DNA of 64,000 nt from Pseudeuparius sepicola (taxonomy: Eukaryota > Arthropoda > Insecta > Coleoptera > Anthribidae): positions 1,240,001-1,304,000 of the forward strand of contig OY987307.1 in assembly GCA_963920635.1 (NCBI GenBank), read 5' to 3'. The notes beneath the pieces were generated by a model. The model did not search any database and was not told the origin of the DNA. It saw nothing but the letters and a program-made list of their open reading frames with translations. Below are positions 1 to 13,800 of this stretch, one piece after another (within the stretch, counting starts at the first letter, position 1; each line of letters opens with the position of its first letter). Both the position numbers and the translations under genes were made by a program.

Positions 1-470
1 AGGTATTTCTAAAGTCGCTAAAATGTAGAAGTTACTTTCACCGTTACCATAAAGTACTGAAAACTTTAAAGTGATAAACAAGTAACACGACAAAGTAATT
101 GCGACCATTGAATATAACTTTAGAGTTAACGTGACTTTAACGTAATTTTGCATAGTAACAATTCCGTTCCAGATACTTCAAAAACTACTTAGAAGTACTG
201 AAACCATAAAGTTCCAACTTGTAGTAATAATTACTACATAATTACTCATACTTTCTAAATATAAGTAATAAAAACTAATAAGTCGATTTTTAAGTAAAAA
301 TTTAGTAATAACTACTTATTCAAAGTTCCCATCTCAGTTACAGCAACTTTAATGCTGCTTGGGTATGGAGTAGATTGTGAGTAATAATCTTCATAATAAA
401 CACTTTCCAATTGTGACTAAAAATGATAATCAGTGATAAATATAGGAGGTAGAATGCAGTGATAAAAAAA
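1..470. other. AT-rich intronic DNA, nothing recognised
   Basis: Part of the intron left of TMEM145-like exon E. It has no open frame, splice-bounded exon or clear repeat end. Its texture (many ACTTT/TAAAGT words) resembles 27.3-29.0 kb, but I could not align them by eye. Confidence 0.3.
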
Positions 471-477
471 ACTTGGG

Positions 478-560
478 CATTGTTTGGGATTGAACCTGGG
501 ACCTACAAATGACCGAATTACTAGTCCCGTGGCCTCACCATTCAGTTAAAGAATTGCTTG
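478..560 (-). repeat. tRNA-derived SINE-like fragment
   Basis: Read on the minus strand it contains GAATGGTGAGGCCACGGGAC (A-box-like region), then AGGTCCCAGGTTCAATCCC, a good pol III B box, in tRNA-like spacing. There is no proper acceptor stem, so it is a SINE head or decayed tRNA rather than a working tRNA gene. Confidence 0.5.
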
Positions 561-903
561 TTAAATTTAAACTTTTAGGCGGTTGCTATTTTTGACCTAC
601 ATCAGAGGCCTCTGGAAATGGTTCGCCGATCCATTTTCCCTTCTCTAATTCTGTGTAGCTGTCACTCCTGTCAATGACTTCCCATCGATCGAGCAGTGTG
701 ACGTCACAACCATTCCCTCGCTTTTCGGTATGTGCTCTTTCTATACATAGGCAAATATATCAAAGAAATAATAAAAAAAATGTTCAAGTTCCCCATTACC
801 AAGATAATCACTCGTAACGTCTTACTGGGACACCCTGTACAACATGGGACAAATGAACTACTGTCATTGAATAAGGATTCAGACCTTAATCAATGCTACT
901 GTC

Positions 904-1271
904 CAGGGACTCTTTAAAATAAGGGGACCCAGCATTTCACAGTCTATCACATAGGAAAAGTGAAGCCTTGAGGGGAAGTTTGTTTTCAGTATACTCCAAG
1001 GTGACCACATAAGTGGGCTGGTACAAGGTTATGTTATATGTCAGTGTCCAACTGCCATCAGGTTTTATGTGATAGATAGTGCCATAGATTCTAAAGGAGG
1101 CAAAAAATTTCCCATCATAATTCACAATTTTTACTAACAAGTACCTGTTTTATTCATAGATTTTCCAATAAAATGGCATACTTGGCATCACTGATACCAT
1201 TAGACTGAGGAAAGAATAGGCCTCACTTTGGAAAGTATAATGCTGGGTCCCCTTACTTTAAAGAGTCCCTG
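904..1271. mobile_element. CAGGGACTC-ended MITE (hAT-like), short copy
   Basis: The left end CAGGGACTCTTTAAAATAAG and the right end CTTACTTTAAAGAGTCCCTG are inverted repeats of about 33 bp, continuing with GGACCCAGCATT on both sides. Length 368 bp. The interior contains a sequence that is open on the minus strand and recurs in the other family members; it is repeat DNA, not a gene. Confidence 0.75.
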
Positions 1272-1635
1272 GTCCAGATAAAAGGCCATCAATGACGGAC
1301 TGTCTGTCAAACTTGTTCACTTTTAGGTTATATTAATGTCATCTTTGTCATTGTAGGAAAATACAAAATATCTCAGCTGGAAAAAGAGATCATCAACAGA
1401 AAATTTATACCTAGTGACCAAGTTGAGAAATGTTCCCTATTTCCAATAAGTGAAGTTGGAGGTGTCTTTAAATGACATTAACATTAAAACCCCAACTATA
1501 AAGATTCAAGCCACTATTAAAAAATGGTCAACTACCTGAATAACAAATAAAGAGATTCTAAAACGGTGAGTTTTTTTTTTAATAATCCCCAACTTTTTTA
1601 TCGACCGATTTTCTCGGAAAGAGACGAATTCTTAC

Positions 1636-1857
1636 CGGTTCGTTTCACCCTCGTGGACTCCATGCCGGACACGGCGTACTTAAGATAACAGCAGCTGTCG
1701 AAAAGTATGCCGAAAAGTTGGAACACGCACGAAAACACAAACACCTTGTACGTGGTGTGCAGCAGTTGCCTCGACTTCAATTCCATCGAACAAAAAACGA
1801 TGCCCAGCATCAGGAAGGAGTACGCGATGGAGAATGCCATCAAAACCGGGAGGATAT
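1636..1857 (-). CDS. TMEM145: TMEM145-like exon E: first two transmembrane helices
   Basis: Minus-strand acceptor, a T run ending TTTTGTAG, then (Y)ILPVLMAFSIAYSFLMLGIV (helix 1), ELKSRQLLHTTYKVF (the family signature loop) and VFSCVFQLFGILFDSCCYLK (helix 2). Donor GTAAGA, phase 1. The following exons, with helices 3-7, are to the left of the window. Confidence 0.93.
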
Positions 1858-4800
1858 CTACAAAAAAAAAACAAATAGGGGTGATTGTTTGACATACAGT
1901 GTGTCCCACGTAAGGATAATCGCCACCCCTCTAAAATTTTCATTTGTGCTCCGATTTTGAAAAACTTTCTTTTGCTGAATACTATCTCATAGGAAAAGTG
2001 AAGCCTTGAGGGGAAGTTGGTTTTCTGTCGATTCCAAGGAGACCACAAGGGGGCTTGTACTAGGTTATGTTTTATGTCAGTGTTCAACTGCCATCAGGTT
2101 TTATGTGACAGGCCGGTGCCATAGATTCTAAAGGAGGCAAAAGATTTCCCATCATAATTCACAATTTTTAAGTTTTCTAACTTCCAGATACCCAGATGTG
2201 TCAATTAAAGGTAATGCGGCCGCCCGTAGTAGTAGTCCCAATAATATTGCAACCAGATTTTTCCTTATCATTTTTAGTAATCCTACAATTCCCATTACGT
2301 GGGCATTACGTATAAGTAGGTAGTTCAAAACAAATCGTATTTCGAAAATTTTAAAATACTAAGCAGGTAGCTTTATGCTTCAGTCAGGTCTTTTTTTAAA
2401 GAGTTTTTATCTACGACTACAAGTTTATTTTAAGTTTGTGAGGTACCTACCTTTGGAGAGAAATACAATCACACAAATTTTATAATGAACACCGAGAAAA
2501 ACTACATCATTAGAACTACTAGTCCTAATCTTATTAGTCCATCCCGAAATCTGTGAAAGTTCTTTGGGTAGATACATTCAACAAGGGAAGAAAGTTCAAG
2601 TATACATATTACAAATAATGGAATGAGGAACCTCGTAACAAGGTGCAATAGCGACAAATTCTTAAATAAGCAAAATCGGCACCACTGACTTACCATACTT
2701 ATTACTTAAATTTGTGGAAATAATTGCTGGAAATCGATTTAAACTATAAAATAAATTTCTTTCATTTGACAGTTGCCACATTCTGTAGTTGTATACACAA
2801 AATGGTCAAGTCTAATTTTCAGAAATCATGGAAACCATTATTAATTTTTACTAACAAGTACCTGTTTTATTCATAGATTTTCCAATAAAATGGCATACTT
2901 GGCATCACTGATACCATTAGACTGAGAAAAGAATAGGCCTCACTTTGGAAAGTATAATGCTGGGTCCCCTTACTTTAAAGAGTCCCTGGTTGAAAGCTCT
3001 CTGAAAATGGTATTCGGAGCAATATTCGATTTTTTTGGAAACCGAACACATATGACCCACTGTGACTAGTTTGAAGGGTCCAAATTTGGAAAAGTGCTAT
3101 TAGCGATTTTTTTAGGACTAAACTGACGACGAATTCTTGTTTAGGACCACTTAAAACATACCTATACAAAGTTTTATCTTGTTCCCATACAAAATGTTCA
3201 AGAAATAATTTTTAAAAGTTAATATATTTTTTAATAGACAAGGTTATTTTGATCTTCCTTGGCAAAATGGCATTTTTTGTAAGGAAACAAAATGTTATTA
3301 AGATAATTCATTCGTTACTTGATACGTCTGACATAAATAATATCGATTTTCTTGATAACTTATTTAATTGCATCACAGATAGGTAATTTATACAAAAAAT
3401 ATTATTGATATCAGAAGAAACTAAGGAAACTATTGATTTTATTCGATTAAATTAAATATTAGTTTGTTCAATTAGACCACCATTGAGAGATATGCCGTCC
3501 ATTGTTTTCAACCACTCATCTGAGCTGCTCCCTAGTGATTCTGTTACAAGCTTCAATAATGCGATTAAGGAGACCGTCTAGCCTTTGTGGGCTCGACACA
3601 TAACAAACATTGACAAGTGATTGACGATCAACAATTTTTATTTCCAGGTTTCCATTTTTTCCAAATTAAAAAACAGAATAAGATTTTATGAAACATTCCT
3701 ATTCTTTTGTCCATAATACATAATACATAATAAAATAAGACATGAATTCTCTTAATAACATTTTGTTTCCTAACTAAAAATGCCATTTTGCCAAGCAAGA
3801 TCAAAATAACCTTGTCTATTAAAAATATACAGGGTGAGTTTTTTTCGATGACCACTATGGGGATCTCGGAAACTAGCAGAGCTAGAACAAAGGTTAAATG
3901 GGGAAAGAATTGCGGTTTTGAATGCTCAATTTGGATTTTTGAAAAAGTTCATGGCTCACTAGATATTTTGAAAAGAATGATTTTTGCTATTTCATCAGAT
4001 CTCTGCAGCTCCGTTATTTCTGATTATACAGAAAAACTGTAGAGAAAAAAATTGTAGATAATTTTGGGCTTAATGAGATAATTTAATCCAATTTTTTATG
4101 TTGTTTGTGATTTTTGAGATATGACATAAACTTGTATTTTTTTAAACGTAAATCATAGTTGGCTGTGACCTTATCAAATCGGCCATTTTTTTATCTTTCC
4201 AAAGATATACCTAATACTCGGCATAGTTATTATAGAAAATAAAAGAGCTATGGCTAATTTTCTGTTTTTTTTTTTAATTTTCACACAGTCAGCCATGGAA
4301 TATTTTCATAATTACATTCTATTTTACAATTAGACATACCTCTAACTTTCTAATATTTTGTTTTTAGCTGGTAACAAAATAAAACAAAAATTAAAAAACT
4401 CAAATTCAAATTATTATTATTTTAAAAGGTGTTCAAAGAACAATCCATCATTAGACATTATTTATGCAAATATTGAATCTTTTTAAAACTGAATTTGTCG
4501 CATTTCTTAGAGAGCGCCTGTCAATACTGGCAATTGCTTCAAAAAAAAGCTGCTCTTAATTCATCAATTGTCTCATACTTTATTTTCTACTGTTTCCCAC
4601 AAAAAGAAATCCAAAACAGACAAATCGAGGGATCGGGGCAGCCAGGAAATAGATCTATTTCTCCCTATCCAACTATTTGGATAGAGCTGATCTAGGTAAT
4701 TTCTTACGGGCAAATAATTATGTGGTGGAGCTCCATCATGATAATTATTTTTTATAATAACTATGCCAAGTATTATATCTTTGGAAACCTCAAAAAATGG

Positions 4801-7800
4801 CCGATTTGATAAGGCTGATTTGATATAAGACTATGATTTACATTTATAATAACACAAGTTTATGTCATATCTCAAAAATCACAAACAACATAAAAAATTG
4901 GATTAGATTATCTTATTAAGCCCAAAATTATCTACAATTTTTGTCTCTACAGTTTTTTTGTATAATCAGAATAAGGGAGCTACAGAGATATGATGAAATA
5001 GCAAAAAATCACTCTTTTCAAAATATCTAGCAAGCCATGAACTTTTTTAAAAGTCCAAAAGGGGCATTAGATTGAGCATTCAAAACTGCAATTCTTTCCC
5101 CGTTTAACCTTTGTTCTAGATCTGCTAGTTTCCGAGACACCCATAGTGATCATCGAAAAAAACTCACCCATATATTGCAAATTTTAAAAATTATTTTTTG
5201 GACATCCTGTATGGGAACAAGATAAATCCTTGTATAGTTATGCTTAAAGTGATCCTAAACAAGAATCCATCGTCAGTTTAGTCCTAAAAAATCACTAATA
5301 AAACTTTTCCAAATGTTGACCCTTGAAACTGTCACAGTTGGCCATGTGTTCGGTTTTCCAAAAAATTGAATAGTGCGTCGAATGCTATTTTCGGGGAGCT
5401 ATTCAACAAAAAAAGTTTTTCAAAATCGGCGCACAAATGAATATTATAGACGGGTGGCTTACCCTTAAGTGGGACACACTGTATACCGCTAACGCCACAA
5501 AAGAAGTCTGTTTTCTACTTACAGAATTCGTCGGCTGAAAAATGGTGGTGCCAATAATCTCCGGGTTGTCCATTTGTCATCATGATTCTGTATTTTATGT
5601 CTATCCCCTACAAATTTTATTAATTCCAACCACGAAAAATAACAACAAAACTAATAGTCCAAGAGCCGGCCGCATGATTTCAACTCTCATAAGCTTATAG
5701 AATAAGATATTATGTAAAATGTAGAGAGTATATTTCTTTACTTGAAGCGAGTAGGTTGCCTCAGATAATATGGGCCTGATCATTGTTATTTAAAGAAGTT
5801 GTGGATAATTTTTATTTTTTTATAGGTACAACCCGTCCCACGAACATATTTACTACTTTTTCGCAAAAGTCTTTTGACAAATTCGAAAAGTGCCGTTCTA
5901 AAAATCGAAGAAGATGGTAAATTTCTTAATTGGGTCTTGTACTTTTCTCCAGTACTAAAAGAAACCTCCACAATCCGATATTTAACCAAATTTCCCAACT
6001 CCCGATTTCCAAGTTTCGAGAAACGGGACGGCTGTAGAATCAGCGAAATTTACGAGAAATCCTGAGGAACCGCTCTTATAAATTGCATGTTTTTCTAATT
6101 TTTTTATTTTTCGGGGCCACCGGAAACATCTGCGCCTCACCTGAAGACTTGAGGGAAGCTTTAAAAATTCCGACCCCAGAGCCCCGAGCCGAAATAACTG
6201 CTGTAGCTCGGCGAAAAAGGGCAATTTCTGACAGTTTACGGACTTTGGCTTTTAGGTGACGGGAAGTGCCGACCAATCACGTAGAAAAGATGCGTCCCAC
6301 CTGCGTTGGTCGTTTTTTTCGCCGAAAATCCTTAATAAGTCGAAAACGAGAAATATTTACCTGAAAAAGTTTCTTTAAATATGTTGACCCGTTCTCCGGC
6401 CTTCTCGACTTACTGTCAGATCTCCCGAAAAACGCGTTTGAAAAAATTTTTTCCCGTGCATCAAGCGGTATATGGCACTGGCTGTATAGCAGGACTTCGC
6501 ACACAACTCGCGTCCCCGAGGTCCAGACTTGCCCCCGTCTTTCGCGCCGTATTTAACAGCGGGGGATTTTCGGGCCCCCGAAAATACGCCTATCGGATTT
6601 CTAAAGGACCAAGGGACCCTTTTTTTATTGTTGCTCCATGGGCCTTCTTTCCGATGGTACCTATTTTGTTCTATAATCATAGGAGAGTAGATTTGCCTAA
6701 AATTTGACTGCAACTTCTTCAGCGGAGCATTTTCGGGGCCCAGAAAATACGCCTATCGGATTTCCAAGGGACCAAGGGACCCTTTTTTCATTGTTGCTCC
6801 ATGGGCCCTCTTTCCGATGGTACCTATCTTGTTATACGAGCCCCGTCCCATATTAGTTGGCCCAGCTCGCTAAAAACTATAATTCGGTATTTTAATCCTA
6901 AACCAGGATTCGTAAATTTACTAAAACATTATTTATTACTTACATTTGGCGAGTTTTATATTATTTTACACATTTTCTAAATAATTCCATTGTAAGCAAA
7001 GAAACATTATTTAGAATGTATTTTAGAGTACATGCAGAGCCAATGTATTAAAAATTTAATATCAATATGGCTTTGAAATAAACAAACTCATTGTGACAAC
7101 TAATTTCATTTAACATTTGTAAGTCATTCAGTAGTCTCATACACCCAGTGTCAAGTTAATATATTACTCTTAAAAAATTATTAAAATGACGCGAGGAAAG
7201 GCGGTTAGTGAGGATGTACGGAAGATAATCATTTCTTTGTCACAATCGGGAAAATCGGCATCAGAAATTGGTAATATTGTCAATTTATCTCGATATACCG
7301 TTCGAAAGATCATACAGTTATATAAAATAACAACCTCTATCACCCAAAAGCAAAAAACTGGAAGAAAGCGTAGAGTTGCTGATATCAACAAAAGAGCTTT
7401 AAGAAGAATACTTGTTAAAAACCACCGATCCAATTATGGAGAAATAAGTATATTATGGAATACTGCAACTGGGAAGAAGTTTTCTAGAACAACATGCCAC
7501 AGGGTTGCTATGGAATTGGGTTTTAAAGTTTACAAGGTAGGTTTAAAGTTTATTTGTATCTACAGTTTTAAATCATTTTTATGAGTACTCTTTTAGGCAA
7601 AAGAAAAACCATTACTCACTGGTGCACGGAAAAAAACTAGGTTGTTATTGGTGAAACAATACAGACACTGGTCTCAGGAACAATGGGATTCAGTTCACTG
7701 GAGTGACGAATCCAGATTTGAAGTGTGTGTAGGTGATAGCCGGAGTAGAGTAATAAGAAAGAAAGAGGAGGCGTATCATTCAGGCTGTGTGAAAAGAAAA

Positions 7801-10800
7801 ATAAAATTTCCTGCATTCAGTAATGGTTTGGGGATCCATGTCTGCTAAAGGAGTATGCAGCCTGCATTTTGTAGAAGGTATCGTGAATGCCGAAAGATAC
7901 ATTTATATTCTGGAAACATACCTAAAACCTACTTTAGAGGAATGCCGAAGAACTGGACTTGAATTTATTTTTCAACAAGATGGCGCTGCGTGCCATACAG
8001 CAAAACGGGTTAGAAACTGGCTGTTGGAAAACAATATTCTGCTTTTACCATGGGTATCCAGTAGCCCAGATTTGTCCCCAATTGAAACTTTATGGCATAT
8101 CATGAAGAAAAAATTACGATTATCACCTGCGAGGACCATACCAGAATTAAGAGCGAGACTACAAAATATATGGGATAGTTTTGCCCCAAATGATTGCCAG
8201 GAGTTAGCCAATACCATGTCTAGACGTGTTCAAGCTGTTATAAGTAGAAAAGGGGACGTAACTCAGTGGTAGCATTAGTTAAGTAGTAGAGTGCCTTATT
8301 ATCTAGGGCCAAAACTTTGCATTGGATACTACTGTTCTTATTTTTTGTTACTTTATCTAGTAAAATAATACTGTTTTGTGTATTTTGATGTTTATTTGTT
8401 ACCGATTTGACTAAAAGAAACCATTATTTCCTTATATTTTATTTTTATTCGAGTATATTCAAGAATTGCCACATTTAGATTGACTGGGCCAACTAATATG
8501 GGACGGGGCTCGTATAATCATAGGAGAGTAGATTTGCCTAAAAATTGACCGCAACTTCTTTAAATAACAATGATCGGGCCCATATAAATTGAGGCAAGCT
8601 ACTCGCTTCAAGTAAAGAAATATACTCTCTACATTTTACACAACATCTTATCCTATAAGCTTATGAGAGTTGAAATTATGCAGAATGCTCTCGTACTATA
8701 ATTTCTTGCAAAATTTGCTCGTATGACGAAAAACAAAAAACTATAGGTCAAGTAGGTACCCTATTTGCACCGTACAAATTTAAGATTTTTTTGGTCCTGT
8801 ACTTTGTTGAAACTGTTCCGTTCCTGACCCACATTCGTATAAACATTTTGCGTCTGTCGTTAAAGTTTGACGGAGCACTTCACGTCGATATTCTCGCAGT
8901 CTTACCTTGGTACCGTTGCAATTGCTGATCGCCAGGAACCACCACCTCTCCCTGGACGTACGGAACCGTCTCGAATTGCCGCACGTGACCAGCCTGCCGA
9001 ACCGCTGCCTCCTCGGCGACGGGCTGACGCTGCCGGCCACGTGTCGTTTCTTGATCGGCGCCTTGACCGTCGTCGATGATTCGATCTAAGACAGTCGTCA
9101 GTGAAGTTTACCCAACCATTCAAAATATCAAATTCATGAATTTATAGCATGTCGAAGCAGACGTTTTTGAAAATGTGCTACTTTTTTGTTTCCTTACAGA
9201 TTTGAAAGAGAATGTTTAAACCAAACAAAATATCCTGGGTATTCTACCAAATGTATTTAAAAAACGACAAGCAGAACCTTTACAAATATTAGAAATAAAA
9301 ATTTAAATTCAACTGCCCTTTGTAAACATGCATTAGATAATTTCCATAAATTTGATATTAATAACCCAGTAGTAATGTGTAAAGAGAATGACCATTTAAA
9401 AAGAAATGTTTTTGAAATGATCCACATAAAGAAACAACAAAATTGTTTAGAACTGACACAGAAGGTCTCTCACATATATACAGGATGATTTTTTTAGGTC
9501 TACCACCGCGATTTTCTCGCTCATTTTGTGGCCTACAAAAAGAAACAAAAATGTGGCAATTTTGGACAGCTAAGTGGTGCTGTAAAAGAAATCGGCATCC
9601 ATGGCCAACTTGTCGCGCATTATTAAAAAAACCTCAAATTGAGCAAAACTATTAATGGCCGTGGAATGTTTATTTTAAAAGACAGAGGAAAACTTTTATA
9701 TTGAAAATTGATGGCACTGAGAAGCTTCATCACCCAGGTGCTCAGATAGTTTCAGTAAATTACACAGGGTCTTCGGCTCTCTTGAGACCATGCAAATTTT
9801 TGTCCATTTTAGGTTTTTTTAGTACACCGCGAAAAGTTGGGCATGGAGGCCCATTCCTTTTTTAATGTCGCCTCGCTGACCAAAATTGCCATATTTTGTT
9901 TTCTTACATATTTTCTGTGCGGCCCAAAATAAGCGAGAAAATCGCTTAATAAGAAATAAACAAAAAAAAATTCATAACCTCAAGAGAGCCGAAGACCCTG
10001 TGTAATTTTCAATTTTCAATATAAAAGTTTTTCTCTGTCTCTTAAAAGAAACATTCCACGGCCATTAATAGTTTTGCTCAATTTGAGTTTTTTTTAATAT
10101 TGCGCGACAAGTTGGCTTTGGATGCCGATTTCTTTAGCAGCACCACTTAGCTGTCCAAAATTGCCACATTTTTGTTTCTTACGTTTTTTTTTGTAGGCCG
10201 CAAAATGAGCGAGAAAATCGCGGTGGTAGACCTAAAAAAATCATCCTGTATAATAATCTAATCACTTGTTTCTATTCTTTCTTGTATTTTATTTTTTGCG
10301 TCTCACCAGCACAAATTTTAAAAATGTTAAAAAGTTTAAAATTATTATTGTCACTGTATATTTCCAAAATCTGGTTATAGAAAAAACCACTACGTATCAG
10401 TTCCACCTTTTTATTTGTATAAAATATTTTAAGGCACAGCGTACCTGAACACATTTCGGACCATTTGCTAACATATGTAGCCTCCTATGAAACATCTCAT
10501 TTAAAAGAAAATTTTGTAACGAAAAATTACTTCCTCCAAAACACTCTTATGTATATAATTACCTTTTTAATTATGTTTGACTTAATGAATGTGTTATCAT
10601 ATCAAAGTTGACGAGATGAAACGTATTTAGAACGTAATACTTCATGATTGTTTATGCTTCAAAAATGTAAGTAATTTTGTTTGTTATTTTGACATTTATG
10701 TGTTGCCTTTCACTATTACACGTTTTATATAAATTTTAAAAAATTTTAGACTCAAAAAATTTCAATTTGTACCTGAAGATGGCTTAAACGCCGAAACGTA

Positions 10801-13800
10801 CGTTATACAAGAGGATTTGTAAAGGTTCTGCTTGTCATTTTTTAAATACATTTGGTAGAATACCCAGGATATTTTGTGTGATTGATCTATAACTACCAGG
10901 AAGAAAACAAAAGAATGTTTAAAACCATTTTTAGATATATTTAGCGTTCAGTTGGTAGTTTTGTATAAGAATTTGATTGTAACAAAATACACGACGAAAA
11001 CAGCTTAAGTTAGATAGTCTGTTTCTAGAAGTTTATGCGGCTCTTAAATAAATCACAATATTTGACGTTTCAATAAGTTTAAACAAGGCGTTAGTGACAT
11101 TTCACAACATATTTGTGCGTTCATTGTTGTTGACAAATAAAAATGTCCCGTGGTAAGGCTGTTTCTGAAGAAATAAGGAATGTTATAATTAACTTTCATT
11201 CAAAAGGCAAATCTGCATGCTGCGCAAATCATAGACATTGTTAATTTATCACGATATACAGTGCGAAATATTATTAAATTTTACAAAACCACTGGATCCG
11301 TTGCTCAGAGGCAGAGAAATGGAAGTCGGCCGCATTATTCTGATACAAATTTAAGGGCCCTGAGAAGGATTATCGTGCAAAATCGTCAGGCTAATTATGG
11401 AGAATTGAGAGTTTCATGAAATCAGGCAACATATAAATGTTTTTCAAGGGAAGTTGTCACAGGGCTGCCTAAAAACTAGGGTTTAAAACATACAAGGAAA
11501 GCCCAAACTGTTTCGGATTTTTTCCCGTTGTCAATTTTACGATCTGTAGGCAAAGGAAAAGCCTTTTCTAACAAAGAGGAAGACAAATAGACTTTTGTGG
11601 GCAAAAGAGCACAGAGCTTGGTCTCAGCATCAATGGAAATCAATTACATGGAGCGATGAGGTAAGATTTGAAATTTGTGTTGGTGATAGTCGAAGCCGAA
11701 TCATTAGAACTAAAGGAGAAATGTATCACGCTGACTGCCTTAAGATGAAAATTAAGTTTCCGTCCTCCATGATGGTTTGGGGATCCATGTCAGCTAGAGG
11801 GGTCGGAAAATTACACTTTGTAGATGGATGGCATCATGAACGCTGAGAAATACATTAACATCCTTCAATATAATTTGAAACTAAAAATTGAAGAACTGCA
11901 TTTGACAAATATTGAATGTATCTTTCAACAAGAGAGCGCCTCTTGTCATACGGCTAAAAAAGTGAAAGATTGGATGTCAGAAAACAATTTAAAATGGACG
12001 GCTAGCAGTCCAGATCTTTCGCTTATTGAAACATTATGGCACATAATGAAGAAGTTGCGACCACGAGAACCGTTCCAGAGTTGCGTGCTCGTCTCCAAGA
12101 AATTTGAAATAGTTTCACTCCAGATGATTGCCAAACATTAATTAATTACTATGTTGAGACGTATCGAGGCAGTAATAAGTCGAAAAGGCAATGTAACGCA
12201 GTGGTAATTTTCTATTTAATTTTTGTCTATTTTCTGTTAATTACAATATTAGGAATTTCTTTAAAAAAATTCTTTGTTAGTTAAAATATAGTACAAATAT
12301 ACAGGGTATCCAACTTTAAAACTGTACAAATCCGTAAAATCTTCATTTTTGGAGATAATCACCTAAACTTTTTTTGTTTGAAAGGTTTTCAAAAACCGCT
12401 TCTTTTGACCTTTCTGTCATTTTCAAAATGCAAATCCAGGGCCGGCTGCAATTTTTTTATACCCCTGATTTTCACGAAAACCATTTAGCGATTTTTTTAT
12501 GTAAAATCTGACCACACAGGGTTAATCAGAACACCCCAAAACCCCCATATACCAAATTTGAACAAAAAGTATACAGGGAGTTCCATCCTGTAGGGTGTCA
12601 AAGTTGAGCAAAATAGGAATTTTAAAGGCATCTGGCGAGTCAAGTGTGCTATGGAATCCCTTCAAAACAGTCGAATGGTCAACAGGACCACTCAAAATGT
12701 TGGTGTGAAAAGATTTACTACAAAAATATACAGGGTATTTTTCTCTGAGCCATCTCAAAATTCTGAATTTTATTAAACTTTATACTGGTCAGATGCCTTT
12801 TGCTTTATTTTGCTAGGATTCACCCCCCACACCATTAAAACCCAATAAAATGTACTGAACGACCACACTACCCAATATGTTGGACATCATGATCATGGCA
12901 CTTTATTTGTTTTGTTTTAAATAAGTGACGAAAAGAATTTTACATAACCAGTTACGTAGCGTACAAGTCGAGATTATGATAAAATGCTTACTTACCGTTG
13001 TGCTTGGTTCAAACGTAGTATAACCGTTGCCAAGTATCTCATATCCAAATACATCTGGTTCGGTGGTACTACTGAATGATTCGGCAGTAGACGAAAGTTT
13101 TTCTGAAGACCCAGAAGAATAATCGGGCATAGAACTGCTAGATATGGTGGTTGACGGGTAATCGGAAGTTGTCGATGGCTCGACGGTTGATGTTTCTGAC
13201 CACGTGGTTGTAGGAACTTGTGTTGTCGTGAATCTGATTACTCCTAAAAGTAACAATCATACAGGTGGTTAAAGCGTCTTTTTTAAACATTAATATAGTT
13301 TATGATAATTTTTAACTTCAACCATCATATTAGTGTTAAAAAAAGGAGTAATTAAAAGTTTGTATGACAGGGCTAAACGATTTGTTCTAATAACACAAAA
13401 TTTGAGAAGGAAAATAAACATATAAAACATGTTCTTAAGAAGATTAGTTATCCTATCGAATTTGTTGAGCAAGTTTTTCAGGATTTCCAACAAAATAACA
13501 ATGCTAATAGAATTAGGGAAATAAATCTGGTGGATCGACCAGTAAATTTAATTATTCCTTATATTCCTGGACTATCAGACAAGCTAAAACGCATAGGCAA
13601 TCGTTTTAATGTCAGAACAGTATTTAAAACCAAAAATACATTAAGATCGATGCTAGTTAAAACGAAACCATTTAATTTGCATTTATAAAATTCCTTGTGA
13701 GTGCGGAAAGTTCTATGTTGAGAGACTTGTAGGCCATTTAACGTTCATTTAAAAGAACATAAAAATTATATTGGACAAAATCAAATTTCAAAGTCAAAAA

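Larger units (their letters stand above)
1894..5485. mobile_element. Large foldback element with ACAGTGTGTCCCAC ends, hit by two later insertions
   Basis: The left arm starts ATACAGTGTGTCCCACGTAA and runs through ATTTGTGCTCCGATTTTGAA. The right arm is its inverted copy and ends GTGGGACACACTGTAT. The left arm is interrupted by a CAGGGACTC element (about 1981-2989, flanked by TGAA on both sides), and the centre by a DD41D foldback (3830-5170). The arms can be followed again at 2990-3180 and 5190-5460. Confidence 0.65.
5650..8690. mobile_element. Foldback element containing a duplicated GC-rich core and a nested Tc1
   Basis: The left arm around 5650-5790 (GATTTCAACTCTCATAAGCT ... TTTAAAGAAGTTG) is the inverse of 8560-8690 (CAACTTCTTTAAATAACAAT ... 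AAGCTTATGAGAGTTGAAAT). Inside is a GC-rich 6370-6840 segment with a direct duplication, into whose second copy a Tc1 element inserted. Confidence 0.6.
9219..10885 (+). mobile_element. Penelope-like element remnant (GIY-YIG C-terminus and terminal repeat), interrupted by a MITE
   Basis: At 9300-9480 the frame reads LNSTALCKHALDNFHKFDIN, then KRNVFEMIHIKKQQN and DTEGLSHIY, the C-terminal end of Penelope-like endonuclease ORFs. It is cut by a TA-flanked MITE (9481-10248). The noncoding tail carries a hammerhead-like core at 10767-10810. The outermost 70 bp (9219-9290) is an inverted copy of 10814-10885, a tail arrangement known for Penelope-like elements. Confidence 0.7.

Noticed and set aside
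478..560. A functional tRNA gene
   Set aside because: A and B boxes are present but no acceptor stem or standard cloverleaf could be formed by eye, so a SINE remnant is more likely.
937..1140. 67-codon ORF with a plausible beta-rich sequence
   Set aside because: It is the interior of the CAGGGACTC MITE family and recurs, with frameshifts, at 2.0, 17.5 and 33.2 kb.
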